Origin: Prochlorococcus marinus str. MIT 9314
GTDB taxonomy: Bacteria > Cyanobacteriota > Cyanobacteriia > PCC-6307 > Cyanobiaceae
Direction of reading: 5' to 3'
DNA length: 64,000 nucleotides
NCBI RefSeq assembly: GCF_000760035.1
Contig: NZ_JNAO01000008.1
Location: 1 to 64,000 of the forward strand
The position numbers and the translations under genes were made by a program. Under the pieces are notes generated by a model that saw only the letters and a list, made by a program, of their open reading frames with translations, did no database searches and was not told where the DNA came from. Shown here piece by piece: positions 28,525 to 38,235 of the stretch (the first letter of the stretch is position 1; each line of letters starts with the position of its first letter).

Positions 28525-29433
28525 ATGAAATATACAATAGGGTATATGCAGAATAAAAATCGACAAATTAGATTAAAGACTTTTTTTGAATTATTAAGGT
28601 GGAATAAGCCGACTGGAAGAATGATCTTACTTATACCTGCTGGGTGGAGTTTATATTTAACTCCTGGCGCTAATCCAACATTTTTAATGTTGTTAAAAAT
28701 AATCCTTGGAGGGCTATTAGTAAGTGGATTAGGCTGCGTAGTTAATGATATTTGGGATAAAAAAATTGATCAAGAAGTTATTAGGACAAAAAATAGACCT
28801 CTAGCTGCAAATAAAATCAGTCTTAAAACGGCTTATTCAATTCTTTTCTTTTTAATTTTATGTAGTTTCTTTTTAACTTTGTCACTACCTCAACCTGGCA
28901 GGATCCTTTCGATTTCACTCGCTTTTTTAGCTTTGCCAATTATTTTAATTTATCCTTCTGCTAAAAGATGGTTTATATATCCTCAATTAATCTTATCCAT
29001 ATGCTGGGGTTTTGCTGTCTTAATACCCTGGGCCGCAAATGAAGGCAATTTGAATAGTATTGTTTTATTGTTTTGCTGGCTAGCTACTATTTTTTGGACT
29101 TTTGGCTTTGACACGATTTATGCCTTAGCAGATAAAAAATATGATATCAAAATTGGAATAAATAGTTCCGCTATTAACCTCCAGAACTATACAAGAGTAA
29201 CTATCCAAATTTGTTATTTTTTAACTTCTATTTTTCTCGCATTATGCGGATTTATTAATCAAATGGATTTTATTTTTTGGCCAATTTGGCTTACGACGGC
29301 AATCTTAATGCAGCGAGATATACTAAAAGTATTTCCTGAGGAAAAGCAATCAATAAAAAATATTGGGAATCACTTCAAAAATCAATCAATTTATGGAGGA
29401 GTCCTTTTATTAGGAATTATTATTGCCTCATAA
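28525..29433 (+). CDS. UbiA-type 4-hydroxybenzoate prenyltransferase (plastoquinone pathway)
   Basis: A 302-residue membrane prenyltransferase. The first Asp motif is NDIWDKKIDQEVIRTKNRPL (about 74-93) and the second is FGFDTIYALADKKYDIKIGI (about 192-211). LRWNKPTGRMILLIPAGWSL at the N-terminus matches UbiA. In cyanobacteria the 4-hydroxybenzoate enzyme starts plastoquinone synthesis. A downstream ATG (28546, MQNKNRQ) is a possible start; the longer form is given. Confidence 0.88.
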   Translation: MKYTIGYMQNKNRQIRLKTFFELLRWNKPTGRMILLIPAGWSLYLTPGANPTFLMLLKIILGGLLVSGLGCVVNDIWDKKIDQEVIRTKNRPLAANKISLKTAYSILFFLILCSFFLTLSLPQPGRILSISLAFLALPIILIYPSAKRWFIYPQLILSICWGFAVLIPWAANEGNLNSIVLLFCWLATIFWTFGFDTIYALADKKYDIKIGINSSAINLQNYTRVTIQICYFLTSIFLALCGFINQMDFIFWPIWLTTAILMQRDILKVFPEEKQSIKNIGNHFKNQSIYGGVLLLGIIIAS

Positions 29434-29442
29434 ATTCTAAAA

Positions 29443-30312
29443 ATGGTTTCCCTATTACAAAAAGGTGATCTAATAGATGTTTTAGCTCCAGGCTCATTTA
29501 TTGATGAAGAGGAAAATTTTCAAAAAGGCATAGAAATCTTAAAAAACTGGGGCTTGAAAATTAATGAAAATAATTCCCTGTCAAAAAAATTTGGTTATTT
29601 TGCAGGTGATGATTCTTCTAGATTTGAAGAACTGGAAAAAGCACAAAATAGTAAGCTAATCATTTTTGCAAAAGGAGGTTGGGGTTCAGCAAGAGTATTA
29701 GAAAAAGAACCTTCTTGGCAGCATGGTTTAATGCTTGGATTCTCAGATACATGTTCTCTATTACTTTCTAAATATTCTCATGGATTTATAGGTTCTATTC
29801 ATGGGCCTATGGTTACTGGCCTTTTCAAAGAGCCAGAGTGGAGTCTTGAGAGATTAAGAAATTTACTTTTTGAGGGATATGTTGAGGACATAAGAGGAAT
29901 ACCTTTAAGAGGTGGGAAAGCTAAAGGAGAAATTATTGTTTCTAACTTAACTATTGCCACTTTTTTAATTGGTACTCCTCACTTTCCAGATTGCAAAGGG
30001 AAAATAATAATTTTTGAAGATATTAATGAAGATATTTATAAAATTGATCGCATGTTGACTTACCTCAGGATGACTAAAACACTTACTGAAATTGCCGGTA
30101 TTGGATTCGGAAGTTTTTCTAATGATTCTTGCGACCTTGAATGGAAAGATTTACTAAAAAACTGCATTATTGAAAGACTTAAAGAATTTGATTTTCCTAT
30201 TCTTTTTGACCTCCCAATAGGCCACATATCGGGAAATGCTTGCATTCCTTTAGGTTACTACGCCACCTTAAATGGTGATGATGGCATTCTTAGTATCGAT
30301 ACACCTTTTTAA
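29443..30312 (+). CDS. LD-carboxypeptidase (peptidase family S66)
   Basis: A 289-residue serine peptidase of the LdcA/MccF group. LLQKGDLIDVLAPGSFID (4-21), FAKGGWGSARVLE and LGFSDTCSLLL with the nucleophilic Ser (near 104) define the N-domain. LTYLRMTKTLTEIAGIGFG and DLPIGHISGN with the catalytic His lie in the C-domain. It trims D-Ala from muropeptides during recycling. The stop abuts the ispD stop with no spacer. Confidence 0.88.
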   Translation: MVSLLQKGDLIDVLAPGSFIDEEENFQKGIEILKNWGLKINENNSLSKKFGYFAGDDSSRFEELEKAQNSKLIIFAKGGWGSARVLEKEPSWQHGLMLGFSDTCSLLLSKYSHGFIGSIHGPMVTGLFKEPEWSLERLRNLLFEGYVEDIRGIPLRGGKAKGEIIVSNLTIATFLIGTPHFPDCKGKIIIFEDINEDIYKIDRMLTYLRMTKTLTEIAGIGFGSFSNDSCDLEWKDLLKNCIIERLKEFDFPILFDLPIGHISGNACIPLGYYATLNGDDGILSIDTPF

Positions 30313-30984
30313 CTAGGGGTTCTTCACAAAAAGTTTTGCTATTTTCAAATCTATAGGGGATGTGATTTTTATATTTGAATAAGTTCCTTCAATAATCTTC
30401 ACTTTCCAATTAAGCATTTCGAATAGTGAGGCATCATCTGTGACTTTCCATTTTTTATCAATTGCCATCTTATGAGCTTTTTTTAATCTATCTACTAAAA
30501 AGCCCTGAGGAGTTTGCGCTGCCCATAAATAATTTCTATCTGGTGTTTCTTTAATAAAACCTTCATTATCAACAATCTTTATTGTGTCAGTTACCTTAGT
30601 AGCCAAAATTACAGCTTCATTTTCATCTAATTGCTTGGCACAAAGGTCTATCAATTCAGGATTAATTAGACATCTAGCACCATCATGTATTAAAACTTTT
30701 TTAGCATCTTTTGGTAAAGCTTTTAAACCATTAAAAACTGACTGTTGTCTGGTGTCACCACCATTAATCCAATGAACTTTTTGGGCAAAATCTTTTGCTG
30801 AATTTAATAATAAATTTTTATCATTCGGTTGCCCAATAATTCCAACCCAGTTTGTTGAGCCTGCAGAAAATACAGATTTAAGTGTCCAATAAATTAAAGA
30901 CTCTCCCTCTAAATCAATAAGTAATTTATTTTTTCCAGCTTTCATTCTGCTACCGCTACCTGCAGCTGGTATTAAAAAGTGCAC
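30313..30984 (-). CDS. ispD: 2-C-methyl-D-erythritol 4-phosphate cytidylyltransferase
   Basis: A 223-residue MEP-pathway enzyme supplying isoprenoids for chlorophyll, carotenoids and quinones. LIPAAGSGSRMKAGKNKLLI (4-23) is the CTP-binding loop, with VLIHDGARCLINPELID and WAAQTPQGFLVDRLKKAHK as further signatures. Convergent with, and abutting, the LD-carboxypeptidase gene. Confidence 0.95.
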   Translation of the reverse strand: MHFLIPAAGSGSRMKAGKNKLLIDLEGESLIYWTLKSVFSAGSTNWVGIIGQPNDKNLLLNSAKDFAQKVHWINGGDTRQQSVFNGLKALPKDAKKVLIHDGARCLINPELIDLCAKQLDENEAVILATKVTDTIKIVDNEGFIKETPDRNYLWAAQTPQGFLVDRLKKAHKMAIDKKWKVTDDASLFEMLNWKVKIIEGTYSNIKITSPIDLKIAKLFVKNP

Positions 30985-31076
30985 AATAGAAGGTCTTAAT
31001 ATTTTCTAGATAATTATAAATAAAAGCAATATCTTTACACAAATAGTACTACGATTAAAAATTATAAAATTTCATA

Positions 31077-31826
31077 ATGTCCAATACAGATTCATTATCA
31101 GGCAAAGTTGCATTAATCACTGGAGCTAGCAGAGGAATTGGTAAAGAAATTGCTTTAGAACTAAGCCGCTTAGGAGCAGAAGTTTTCATTAATTACTCTT
31201 CTTCTGATGAAAAAGCTGAAGAAGTTGTAAATTCAATAAAAAATTCAGGAGGTAAAGCTCATAAATTAAAATTTGATGTTTCAAAAGAGGATTCTGTAAG
31301 TTCAGCTTTTGAAGAAATAATCAAAATTAATGGCACTATTGATATCCTCATCAACAATGCTGGAATTACTAGAGATGGACTATTGATGAGAATGAAATCG
31401 GAACAATGGGATGATGTACTAAATACAAATTTAAAAGGAGTTTTTCTTTGTACAAAATATGCTTCAAAATTTATGATGAAAAAAAGAAGTGGTAGCATCG
31501 TAAATATTTCATCTATTGTTGGAATAATTGGTAATCCTGGTCAAGCAAATTATTCTGCAGCCAAGGCTGGAGTTATTGGATTTACCAAAACTTGCGCTAA
31601 AGAATTTGCCTCAAGAGGTATAAATGTTAATGCAATAGCTCCAGGTTTTATAGAAACAGAGATGACTGAAAAACTTAATACTGAAGAGATCCTAAAGGTT
31701 ATTCCTTTAGGAAAATTAGGAAGTTGTACTCAAATTGCAAACTTAGTGTCATTCTTAGTTTCAAGTGATGCAGGAAGTTACATTACAGGTCAAACAATTA
31801 GTATAGACGGGGGTATGAGTATTTAG
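31077..31826 (+). CDS. fabG: 3-oxoacyl-[ACP] reductase
   Basis: A 249-residue SDR enzyme of fatty-acid elongation. GASRGIGKEIA (about 16-26) binds NADPH, NNAGITRDGLLMRMK is the FabG active-site loop, and NISSIVG with YSAAKAGVIGFTK supply the Ser-Tyr-Lys catalytic set. The C-terminus ITGQTISIDGGMSI is typical of FabG. It is followed at once, with no spacer, by a convergent 59-residue membrane protein gene. Confidence 0.95.
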   Translation: MSNTDSLSGKVALITGASRGIGKEIALELSRLGAEVFINYSSSDEKAEEVVNSIKNSGGKAHKLKFDVSKEDSVSSAFEEIIKINGTIDILINNAGITRDGLLMRMKSEQWDDVLNTNLKGVFLCTKYASKFMMKKRSGSIVNISSIVGIIGNPGQANYSAAKAGVIGFTKTCAKEFASRGINVNAIAPGFIETEMTEKLNTEEILKVIPLGKLGSCTQIANLVSFLVSSDAGSYITGQTISIDGGMSI

Positions 31827-32006
31827 TTATGTACTTTTGTAAGGCTGGCCTAATTCATCTCTCAACCTTCTAATTTTTTGTAAAAGTTTTAGTCTTCGAC
31901 TTCTAGCAGTTAATGTCAAGAAAAATCTTAAAGGAAAGTAAATTAGTGTCATAGCAATCGCAAGGATTGCCGTAAGAACAAAAATAAAATTATTAGTTTC
32001 TTCCAT
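31827..32006 (-). CDS. Small basic membrane protein, 59 residues
   Basis: Found by reading the gap between fabG and groEL. It begins MEETNNFIFVLTAILAIAMT with a hydrophobic helix at about 8-25, then a strongly basic tail (TARSRRLKLLQKIRRLRDE) ending QPYKST. The frame is full length with ATG and TAA, and its stop touches the fabG stop without overlap. The helix-plus-basic-tail layout suggests a membrane-tethered cytoplasmic tail. No family recognised. Confidence 0.72.
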   Translation of the reverse strand: MEETNNFIFVLTAILAIAMTLIYFPLRFFLTLTARSRRLKLLQKIRRLRDELGQPYKST

Positions 32007-32137
32007 AACTTAAAGATACTCTTATTTGAGTTAATTTGTATGTCTAATTAAAAGAAATTCGGCTTTCCCCACTTAATTAAATATCCCTTAAAAATGATTC
32101 TATGGGAGATTAGTATAAGACTAAAGATTGAGTAAAC

Positions 32138-33892
32138 ATGGCTAAACAGTTAAGTTTTTCTAATGAATCAAGAGAAGCGCTAGAAAAAGGTGTAAATTTC
32201 GTGGCCAATGCGGTAAAGGTTACTATTGGACCAAAAGCAAAAAACGTAGTAATAGAAAGAAAATTCGGTTCGCCAGATATAGTTAGAGATGGGTCCACAG
32301 TTGCTAAAGAAATTGAGATTGAGAACCCTATTTCTAATTTAGGTGCGAAATTAATAGAACAAGTTGCATCCAAGACAAAAGAGAGTGCAGGAGATGGGAC
32401 AACAACCGCAACCATTTTGACTCAGAAGATGGTTCAAGAGGGGTTAAAAAATATTGCTTCTGGTGCCAGTCCTATGGAGTTAAAAAAAGGTATGGAGGTA
32501 GGCCTAGCTTTTGTTCTAGAAAAATTAAGTTCCAAAAGTATTTCATTAAGTGGTTCTGATATCCAAAAAGTTGCAACAGTTAGTGCTGGAGGTGATGAAG
32601 AAATTGGATCTATAATTTCTAAAGCTATGGATATTGTAACTTCAGATGGTGTAATAACTGTCGAAGAATCTCAATCATTAGATACAGAATTAGATATAAC
32701 TGAGGGAATGTCTTTTGATAGAGGCTATAGTTCTCCATATTTCGTAACAGACCAAGAAAGACAAGTTTGTGAACTTGAAAACCCTAAAATATTTATAACT
32801 GATCAAAAAATTTCAACTTTGGTTGATCTAGTTCCAATACTTGAAGAAATTCAGAAGTCAAGCTCCCCTTTGCTAATTCTTGCTGAAGATATCGAAGGAG
32901 AGGCTTTAACCACATTAGTTTTGAATAAGAATAGTGGAGTGTTAAACGTAGCTTCCGTGAGAGCTCCTTTATTTGGCGAGAGAAGAAAAGCTGCCCTTGA
33001 AGATATTGCTATTCTTACTGGAGCTAACTTAATTAGTGAAGATAAATCGATGACACTTGATAAAGTATCAATTAATGATTTAGGCAAAGCAAAAAAAATA
33101 ACTATCACGAAGGATAAAACTACGATAGTTGCCTTCGAAGACACTAAAGATTTGGTTAAAGCGCGAGTAGAAAAATTAAAGAGAGAAGTTGAAATTACAG
33201 ACTCAGAGTATGATCAGGACAAAATCAATGAAAGGATAGCAAAACTAGCTGGAGGAGTAGCACTTATCAAAGTTGGAGCTGCAACAGAAACAGAGATGAA
33301 GTACAAAAAGTTAAGAATCGAAGATTCCCTTAATGCTACGAAAGCTGCTATTGAAGAGGGTGTAGTCTCTGGAGGAGGACAAACTTTAATTGAAATATCA
33401 GATGACCTTTTAAATTTAAGTCAAAAATCTTCCGATGATTTAAGAACAGGGATAAATATAGTAAAAGAAGCCCTTTTGGAACCTACTAAACAAATAGCCA
33501 AAAATGCAGGTTTTAATGGTGATGTAGTTGTCGCTGAAATTAAAAGACTGAACAAAGGCTTCAATGCTAATTCAGGAAAATATGAGGATTTAAAAGATTC
33601 AGGAATATTAGATCCAACCAAAGTAATAAGATTAGCTCTTCAAGATTCAGTATCTATTGCAGCTATGCTCCTCACAACAGAAGTTGCGATGGCTGACATT
33701 CCAGAGCCTGAAGCCGCAGCCCCAGGAGGGCAAGGTGGAGATCCAATGGGTGGAATGGGAGGCATGGGCATGCCAGGTATGGGCGGAATGGGTATGCCAG
33801 GTATGGGTGGAATGGGAGGCATGGGCATGCCAGGTATGGGAGGAATGGGTATGCCAGGTATGGGCGGAATGGGTATGCCAGGTATGATGTAA
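32138..33892 (+). CDS. groEL2: 60 kDa chaperonin GroEL, second-copy type without adjacent groES
   Basis: A 584-residue chaperonin. [20 protein letters not shown] and [16 protein letters not shown] hold the ATP-site Asp residues, and [20 protein letters not shown] is the equatorial signature. The C-terminus is a long Gly/Met/Pro repeat (GGMGMPGM type) in place of the short GGM tail. No groES lies upstream and no CIRCE operator (TTAGCACTC-type) is seen. Cyanobacteria usually carry a groESL copy plus a lone groEL; this fits the lone copy. A TATAAG at 32114-32119 may be its -10. Confidence 0.93.
   Translation: MAKQLSFSNESREALEKGVNFVANAVKVTIGPKAKNVVIERKFGSPDIVRDGSTVAKEIEIENPISNLGAKLIEQVASKTKESAGDGTTTATILTQKMVQEGLKNIASGASPMELKKGMEVGLAFVLEKLSSKSISLSGSDIQKVATVSAGGDEEIGSIISKAMDIVTSDGVITVEESQSLDTELDITEGMSFDRGYSSPYFVTDQERQVCELENPKIFITDQKISTLVDLVPILEEIQKSSSPLLILAEDIEGEALTTLVLNKNSGVLNVASVRAPLFGERRKAALEDIAILTGANLISEDKSMTLDKVSINDLGKAKKITITKDKTTIVAFEDTKDLVKARVEKLKREVEITDSEYDQDKINERIAKLAGGVALIKVGAATETEMKYKKLRIEDSLNATKAAIEEGVVSGGGQTLIEISDDLLNLSQKSSDDLRTGINIVKEALLEPTKQIAKNAGFNGDVVVAEIKRLNKGFNANSGKYEDLKDSGILDPTKVIRLALQDSVSIAAMLLTTEVAMADIPEPEAAAPGGQGGDPMGGMGGMGMPGMGGMGMPGMGGMGGMGMPGMGGMGMPGMGGMGMPGMM
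33748..33889 (+). repeat. 24-bp-type GGN-ATG-rich tandem repeats in the groEL tail
   Basis: Five copies of a GGCATGCCAGGTATGGGC-like unit, some separated by GGAATGGGA, encode GMPGMGGM repeats. Synonymous differences between copies show several rounds of duplication. Other frames also stay open across the array because the period is a multiple of three. Confidence 0.85.
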
Positions 33893-33910
33893 AAAGCTAA
33901 CTAGCTTTTT
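33891..33910. terminator. Bidirectional terminator of groEL and the convergent 143-residue gene
   Basis: AAAAAGCTA and TAGCTTTTT form a palindrome that starts inside the groEL stop codon and contains the stop of the opposite gene. T-runs lie on both sides, so it can end transcription in both directions. The stem is short and A/T-rich apart from the AGCT core. Confidence 0.6.
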
Positions 33911-34328
33911 TATCTTTATTAATCCATTTTCTTAAATTTTTAATATTAGGAAGTGGTAATTTTGGGGTTTTAATATATGTATTTATTTGATTAGAATCTT
34001 TTTTAGTATTAAAAACTTGATTATTTTTAGAAATTTTTAAGTAATTTGATTCACAATTTGTTTCTTCTAAATTTTCTAAATTTTTAAAAGACTCAAGCTT
34101 AATTTGTTCTTCATTTTCTTTTTCATAATTTTCATCAATTAAAGTTATTTGTTCTTCATTTTCTTCTTCATAATTTTCCTTTTTTACTGGACTATGAATT
34201 AATAAATCATTTAAAGAATCAATCCCAAATCTATGGACCCACTTAAGAACAATATTTTCTTTAAGCAAAAAATTATTTTCTAAAGAGGCTTTTTTAAAAA
34301 CTTCTATTAGATGATTTTTTAAAAGCAT
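33897..34328 (-). CDS. Charged hypothetical protein with an internal 15-residue duplication
   Basis: A 143-residue, Glu/Asn/Lys-rich soluble protein. The first ~45 residues look globular (LKNHLIEVFKKASLENNFLL, then WVHRFGIDSLNDLLIHSPV). An acidic middle contains two copies of ENYEEENEEQI/ENYEKENEEQI, and a basic C-terminus reads LPLPNIKNLRKWINKDKKAS. No family recognised. It lies 7 bp after the ABC permease gene and is probably the last gene of the ctaA-ctaB-ABC run. Confidence 0.6.
   Translation of the reverse strand: MLLKNHLIEVFKKASLENNFLLKENIVLKWVHRFGIDSLNDLLIHSPVKKENYEEENEEQITLIDENYEKENEEQIKLESFKNLENLEETNCESNYLKISKNNQVFNTKKDSNQINTYIKTPKLPLPNIKNLRKWINKDKKAS
34102..34178. repeat. Two-copy 45-bp direct repeat inside the 143-residue gene
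   Basis: Copies begin at 34102 and 34147 and agree over at least 32 bases with one mismatch. They encode the duplicated acidic ENYE(E/K)ENEEQI block in frame. This is a recent-looking in-frame duplication. Confidence 0.8.
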
Positions 34329-34335
34329 AAATTTA

Positions 34336-35160
34336 TTAATTTAACTTCTTATTTAACAGAGGCCTTATGATAATCAAGGATAAAACTGTTAAAGAAAATA
34401 AAATTGATATACAACTCTTACAAGTTAAATCACCATATGGAGCATGTAAAGCCACTAATTCTAAATTCATAGTTTCTGTATAAGCAGTCCTAATAGGTTC
34501 GATCGCAAAAGTTAATGGATTTAATGAAGCTATCCACCCAAGCCAATTTGGCATGAAAGAAATTGGAGCCAACGCAGTACTTGCAAAAAGAAGAGGCAAA
34601 TTTATCACAAATATAAGAGCGATTAATTCAATATGTCCAGGCAAAACAAACGCCAAACATAAACTTATTGATGTCACAAAAAGAACCAATAGAATTAGTG
34701 TTGTAAAGACAATTCCTAAACCATATAAGTTGGGCCATCCATATCCCAAAGTGTATGAAACAACCATTATTACAATACTCTGAACAAAGCTCAGGATTGT
34801 TATGTAAAAAAAAGAAGATAAAACTATAGATAATCTACTGGTTAAAGGAGCCACAAGTAATCTATTAAGAAATCCAAACTCTCTATCAAACATTAAAGGA
34901 AGACCAGAGTTTAGGGCTCCGCTAAAAGCAGTAAAAACAATAAGTCCTGCTCCTAAAAAATTCCCATAAGAATCAACTCCTGGTAAAAAACCTTCAGGAG
35001 CTTTAGAGAATAATGCCCCAAATAAAAAAAGCCAAATTATAGGTTGTAATATTCCAGCTAAAAGAGTTGATGGTCTTCTTTTTAATTGAATAAATAATCT
35101 CTTTGTTAAGGCAAATGTTTCTTGATATAAAAAAAATAAATTATACTGTTGTAATTCCAT
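34336..35160 (-). CDS. ABC-2 type exporter permease
   Basis: A 274-residue membrane protein with six predicted helices. It carries ABC-2 permease features: LAGILQPIIWLFLFGALFS near 34, GLPLMFDREFGFLNRLLVAP near 86 (the conserved reductase-like helix motif), and PISFMPNWLGWIASLNPLTF near 198. It partners the ATPase encoded 46 bp upstream on the same strand. The substrate may be a drug, lipid or polysaccharide; it cannot be told here. Confidence 0.88.
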   Translation of the reverse strand: MELQQYNLFFLYQETFALTKRLFIQLKRRPSTLLAGILQPIIWLFLFGALFSKAPEGFLPGVDSYGNFLGAGLIVFTAFSGALNSGLPLMFDREFGFLNRLLVAPLTSRLSIVLSSFFYITILSFVQSIVIMVVSYTLGYGWPNLYGLGIVFTTLILLVLFVTSISLCLAFVLPGHIELIALIFVINLPLLFASTALAPISFMPNWLGWIASLNPLTFAIEPIRTAYTETMNLELVALHAPYGDLTCKSCISILFSLTVLSLIIIRPLLNKKLN

Positions 35161-35206
35161 AATTAGCAGTAATTAATTCTCATTATAGTTAGTTAACAAG
35201 ATTTTT

Positions 35207-36226
35207 TTATCGCATTGATTGCTTTGATTCTTTTTTAAGGTCTCTTTTACCTGCCATAGAAATTTCGGCATCCAATAATGTTTTCCCGGTTGCCTGAAGA
35301 TATACATCATCCAAGCTTGGCTGACTTTGAGTAAGAGAAAAAATTTCAAACTTTGAGAAGGCCAATTCCACTTTGAGCTTCGTGAGTAAATCTTTTTCCT
35401 TATCTGCTACAAAATTTATCGAGAAACCTTGAGCTTCATTTATGATAATCTGACTAATTCCATCTATTGAAGATAAAATTTGGCATATATTTTTTGCTTC
35501 TTCCTGATTACTAAATTCTCTTACTTTCAAAGTTACTCTATCTCCTCCTAATTTATTTTTCAGTTCTCCAGGAGCCCCTTGTGCTATAACTCTTCCATCA
35601 TCAATTATCACTAATTTGTCTGCCAATTTATCTATTTCATCAAGATAGTGACTGCTTAAAATAATAGTCATTCCATTATTTCTCAAATCTTTCAAAAGTT
35701 GCCATATGATATTTCTACTTTCAATATCTAAACCAACTGTAGGTTCATCCAAAATTAATACTTTGGGCAAATGTAAAAGTCCAGCTGCCAGATCTATTCT
35801 TCTTTTCATTCCCCCTGAATAAGTTCCGCACTTACGATCAATCCAATCATTCATTTCTAATTGATCTATTAATTTCTTTATCCTTTCAAATTTTTTGTTT
35901 TTGGTAATGTGGTATAAATCTGATTGAAAATCCAAAAGTTCTCGTCCAGTTAATATTTTATCAAGTGCAATATCTTGGGCAACATAACCAATTAATTCTC
36001 TAATTTTCTTTGAATTTTTTATCAGATCAACATTATTTATAAAAACTTCTCCACTATCAGGCTCAATTAAAGTAGCGAGTATTTTTATTAGTGTTGATTT
36101 ACCAGCACCATTTGGACCTAGTATTCCAAATAATGTGCCAGCTTCAATTTCCAACGATAAATTTTTTAATGCTTTGATATCTAAATAAGATTTTGAGAGC
36201 CCTTTAACTTTTATATAAATCATCAA
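35207..36226 (-). CDS. ABC exporter ATP-binding protein (DrrA/CcmA-like)
   Basis: A 339-residue ATPase. Walker A is GILGPNGAGKSTLIKIL (about 34-50), the signature is YSGGMKRRIDLAAGL, Walker B is VLILDEPTVGLD, and the H-loop is LSSHYLDE. A C-terminal ~100-residue extension with the LKVREFSNQEEA region is typical of DrrA-type exporters. It follows ctaB by 36 bp and precedes the ABC-2 permease. Confidence 0.92.
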   Translation of the reverse strand: MMIYIKVKGLSKSYLDIKALKNLSLEIEAGTLFGILGPNGAGKSTLIKILATLIEPDSGEVFINNVDLIKNSKKIRELIGYVAQDIALDKILTGRELLDFQSDLYHITKNKKFERIKKLIDQLEMNDWIDRKCGTYSGGMKRRIDLAAGLLHLPKVLILDEPTVGLDIESRNIIWQLLKDLRNNGMTIILSSHYLDEIDKLADKLVIIDDGRVIAQGAPGELKNKLGGDRVTLKVREFSNQEEAKNICQILSSIDGISQIIINEAQGFSINFVADKEKDLLTKLKVELAFSKFEIFSLTQSQPSLDDVYLQATGKTLLDAEISMAGKRDLKKESKQSMR

Positions 36227-36262
36227 AATTACAATTTACTTAAAAAACATTTTACATCTAAT

Positions 36263-37264
36263 TTAATTACTAAGCAGGAACACTATAGATGAAAATATTT
36301 GCATAGATTGCTCCTCAAATTCTACGGATAGTTGGGTTCTAGAAATTAATAACAAAAGACAAATGCCAAACATATAAAGAATTGACCACCTAAAAAGAGA
36401 CTTTGCTCTTGAAAGATCATCAGGAGATTTCTTTAATTCATTTATTAATTGCAAAAGTCTTCCATTAAACGGTAATAACATAATGCCGTATAAGAGACCC
36501 CCTTCAGGTAAAGCAAAGACTCCCATAATACTCATTAAAACTGTTGCCCATCCGTAACGAGAAATCGCTTTAGCAGTAAAAACAGATCCTTTAACAGAAG
36601 GGAGCATAGGAATACCAACAGATGCGTAATCATCCTTCAACAAAATTGCAAGTGCCCAAAAATGAGCTGGGGTCCATAACATTACTAGACTAAATAACCA
36701 CCAACCACTAAGACCTACATGCCCTGTAGCAGCAGATGCTCCCACTAAGGGTGGTATCGCGCCAGCAACTCCTCCGAAAACAATATTTTTTGTTGTACGA
36801 GGTTTCAAAATAACTGTATATAAAATTACGTAGCTAAATAAACCAAGAAGAGTTAAACCCGCAGCCAAATAATTTACACCACTTACTAAAAGCATCGAAG
36901 CTGCCAAAGTACATGATACTGCAGCTAAAAATACAGTTTCAGATGACAACTTTCCTGCTGGCAAGGCTCTTTTGCTAGTTCTTGTCATCCTCTTATCTAG
37001 TTCCATTTCCCACAAACAATTAAGAGCTCCTGCTGCTGCTGCTGCCAAAGCTCCTCCTCCTAAAGTACAAATAAGTTTCGGCGAAGACAAAGGCCATTCT
37101 TCTGTTAAAGCCATTCCTCCCAAAGTTGTTGCCAATAAAAGTGGGATTAATCTAGGTTTTGCTACTTCAAGCCAAGGTGGTAAAGTTAATCTTTTTCTTG
37201 AAGGTACAACTTCATCCCTAATTGAAGATTTATAGTTCAAGTTTTCTAAGTTACTACTGTTCAT
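36263..37264 (-). CDS. ctaB: Protohaem IX farnesyltransferase (haem O synthase)
   Basis: A 333-residue UbiA-superfamily enzyme that farnesylates haem B for cytochrome oxidase. [20 protein letters not shown] (about 81-100) holds the first Asp motif and [15 protein letters not shown] the second. [20 protein letters not shown] is the helix 1 signature. It overlaps the ctaA stop by 4 bp, so the two are coupled. Confidence 0.95.
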   Translation of the reverse strand: MNSSNLENLNYKSSIRDEVVPSRKRLTLPPWLEVAKPRLIPLLLATTLGGMALTEEWPLSSPKLICTLGGGALAAAAAGALNCLWEMELDKRMTRTSKRALPAGKLSSETVFLAAVSCTLAASMLLVSGVNYLAAGLTLLGLFSYVILYTVILKPRTTKNIVFGGVAGAIPPLVGASAATGHVGLSGWWLFSLVMLWTPAHFWALAILLKDDYASVGIPMLPSVKGSVFTAKAISRYGWATVLMSIMGVFALPEGGLLYGIMLLPFNGRLLQLINELKKSPDDLSRAKSLFRWSILYMFGICLLLLISRTQLSVEFEEQSMQIFSSIVFLLSN

Positions 37265-38235
37265 GAGTTGATACCGACCGTTTGGGGATTAAGGGAGTGG
37301 TTTAGACCTTTTTTGGTAAAAGGATTTCTAAAAATTAATGTTGTTAATATCGCAATAAATAAGGAGGCGTTAAGTTGATGACCGATAATAAAAATAGGTT
37401 CATTCAAATTTGTTTTAAGACTTAAAACACCCAAAGTAATTTGGGAAAACAAGAGAAAAATAAGTGTTATGAGATATTTCCAATTTTCATTAAGCAAACT
37501 TCTTTTATAAATTGCAATAGCAATAATCAATAAAATTGAGAAAGTAATTGGAAAAGCAAATAATTTATGAGTATCTAGAATTAGACATCGTTTATTAAAA
37601 GACAAGCAAATATTTGCTGACCAAGTTGATGAAAGCCTTACTCCAATAAAAGATTGAATCAGAGTAAGTAAAAGTGGAACAAAAAATAATAGTCTCCACC
37701 AAATTAATGGCTCTTCAATGTCGTCATTTTCTAAATTTTGATTTATTGAAATTGTTGTAATGAGAAGTAAAAAAGCTATTAAAAGATGACCAGTAACAGT
37801 ATATGAATCAAGCAGGTTTATTACTGTTAAAGCTCCAAAGGATCCTTGGACAATAACGAGAAAAAGTAATAATGAATAAGTTTTAGGTAACCAATTTGGA
37901 ATTTCATTTTTCCAAATAAGTGAAAGCGCAAATTTAGAAAGAATTAATATTCCAACCAGAAAAGCATCTAGACGATGAAACCACTCTAGAAATACTCTTA
38001 GGTTCATATGGTTAAAAGGCAAAAAAGATCCATAACATAATGGCCAATCTGGACAGGCAAGTCCCGCCTCCATGACTCTCGTAGCTCCTCCAATTACGAT
38101 TAGTGCGATAAGTGCAAATACACTATGAATTCCCAACCTTTTAAAAATTGTCAGATATTTTGATTTATATAATTGGCTATTAATCAAATGGATAAAACCT
38201 ATTAATTTGCATAATAAATTAGATTCAAAAACCAA
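37261..38235 (-). CDS. ctaA: Haem A synthase
   Basis: A 324-residue eight-helix membrane protein that oxidises haem O to haem [21 protein letters not shown] (about 62-81) is the signature, with the conserved Cys, and [20 protein letters not shown] near 215 carries the second Cys pair and haem His. [14 protein letters not shown] carries a haem-ligand His. About 33 residues precede helix 1, so a later start is possible, but no in-frame ATG supports it. It is divergent from ctaC across a 216-bp spacer. Confidence 0.92.
   Translation of the reverse strand: MVFESNLLCKLIGFIHLINSQLYKSKYLTIFKRLGIHSVFALIALIVIGGATRVMEAGLACPDWPLCYGSFLPFNHMNLRVFLEWFHRLDAFLVGILILSKFALSLIWKNEIPNWLPKTYSLLLFLVIVQGSFGALTVINLLDSYTVTGHLLIAFLLLITTISINQNLENDDIEEPLIWWRLLFFVPLLLTLIQSFIGVRLSSTWSANICLSFNKRCLILDTHKLFAFPITFSILLIIAIAIYKRSLLNENWKYLITLIFLLFSQITLGVLSLKTNLNEPIFIIGHQLNASLFIAILTTLIFRNPFTKKGLNHSLNPQTVGINS

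Noticed and set aside
32020-32137. CIRCE heat-shock operator before groEL
   Set aside because: No TTAGCACTC/GAGTGCTAA inverted repeat found in the 130 bp upstream.
33657-33887. Long alternative frame with Trp/Cys repeats across the groEL tail
   Set aside because: Period-24 repeat DNA keeps other frames open; the true frame is the GroEL tail.
36972-37235. 87-residue Ala/Lys-rich rightward frame inside ctaB
   Set aside because: Antisense shadow of the well-conserved haem O synthase.
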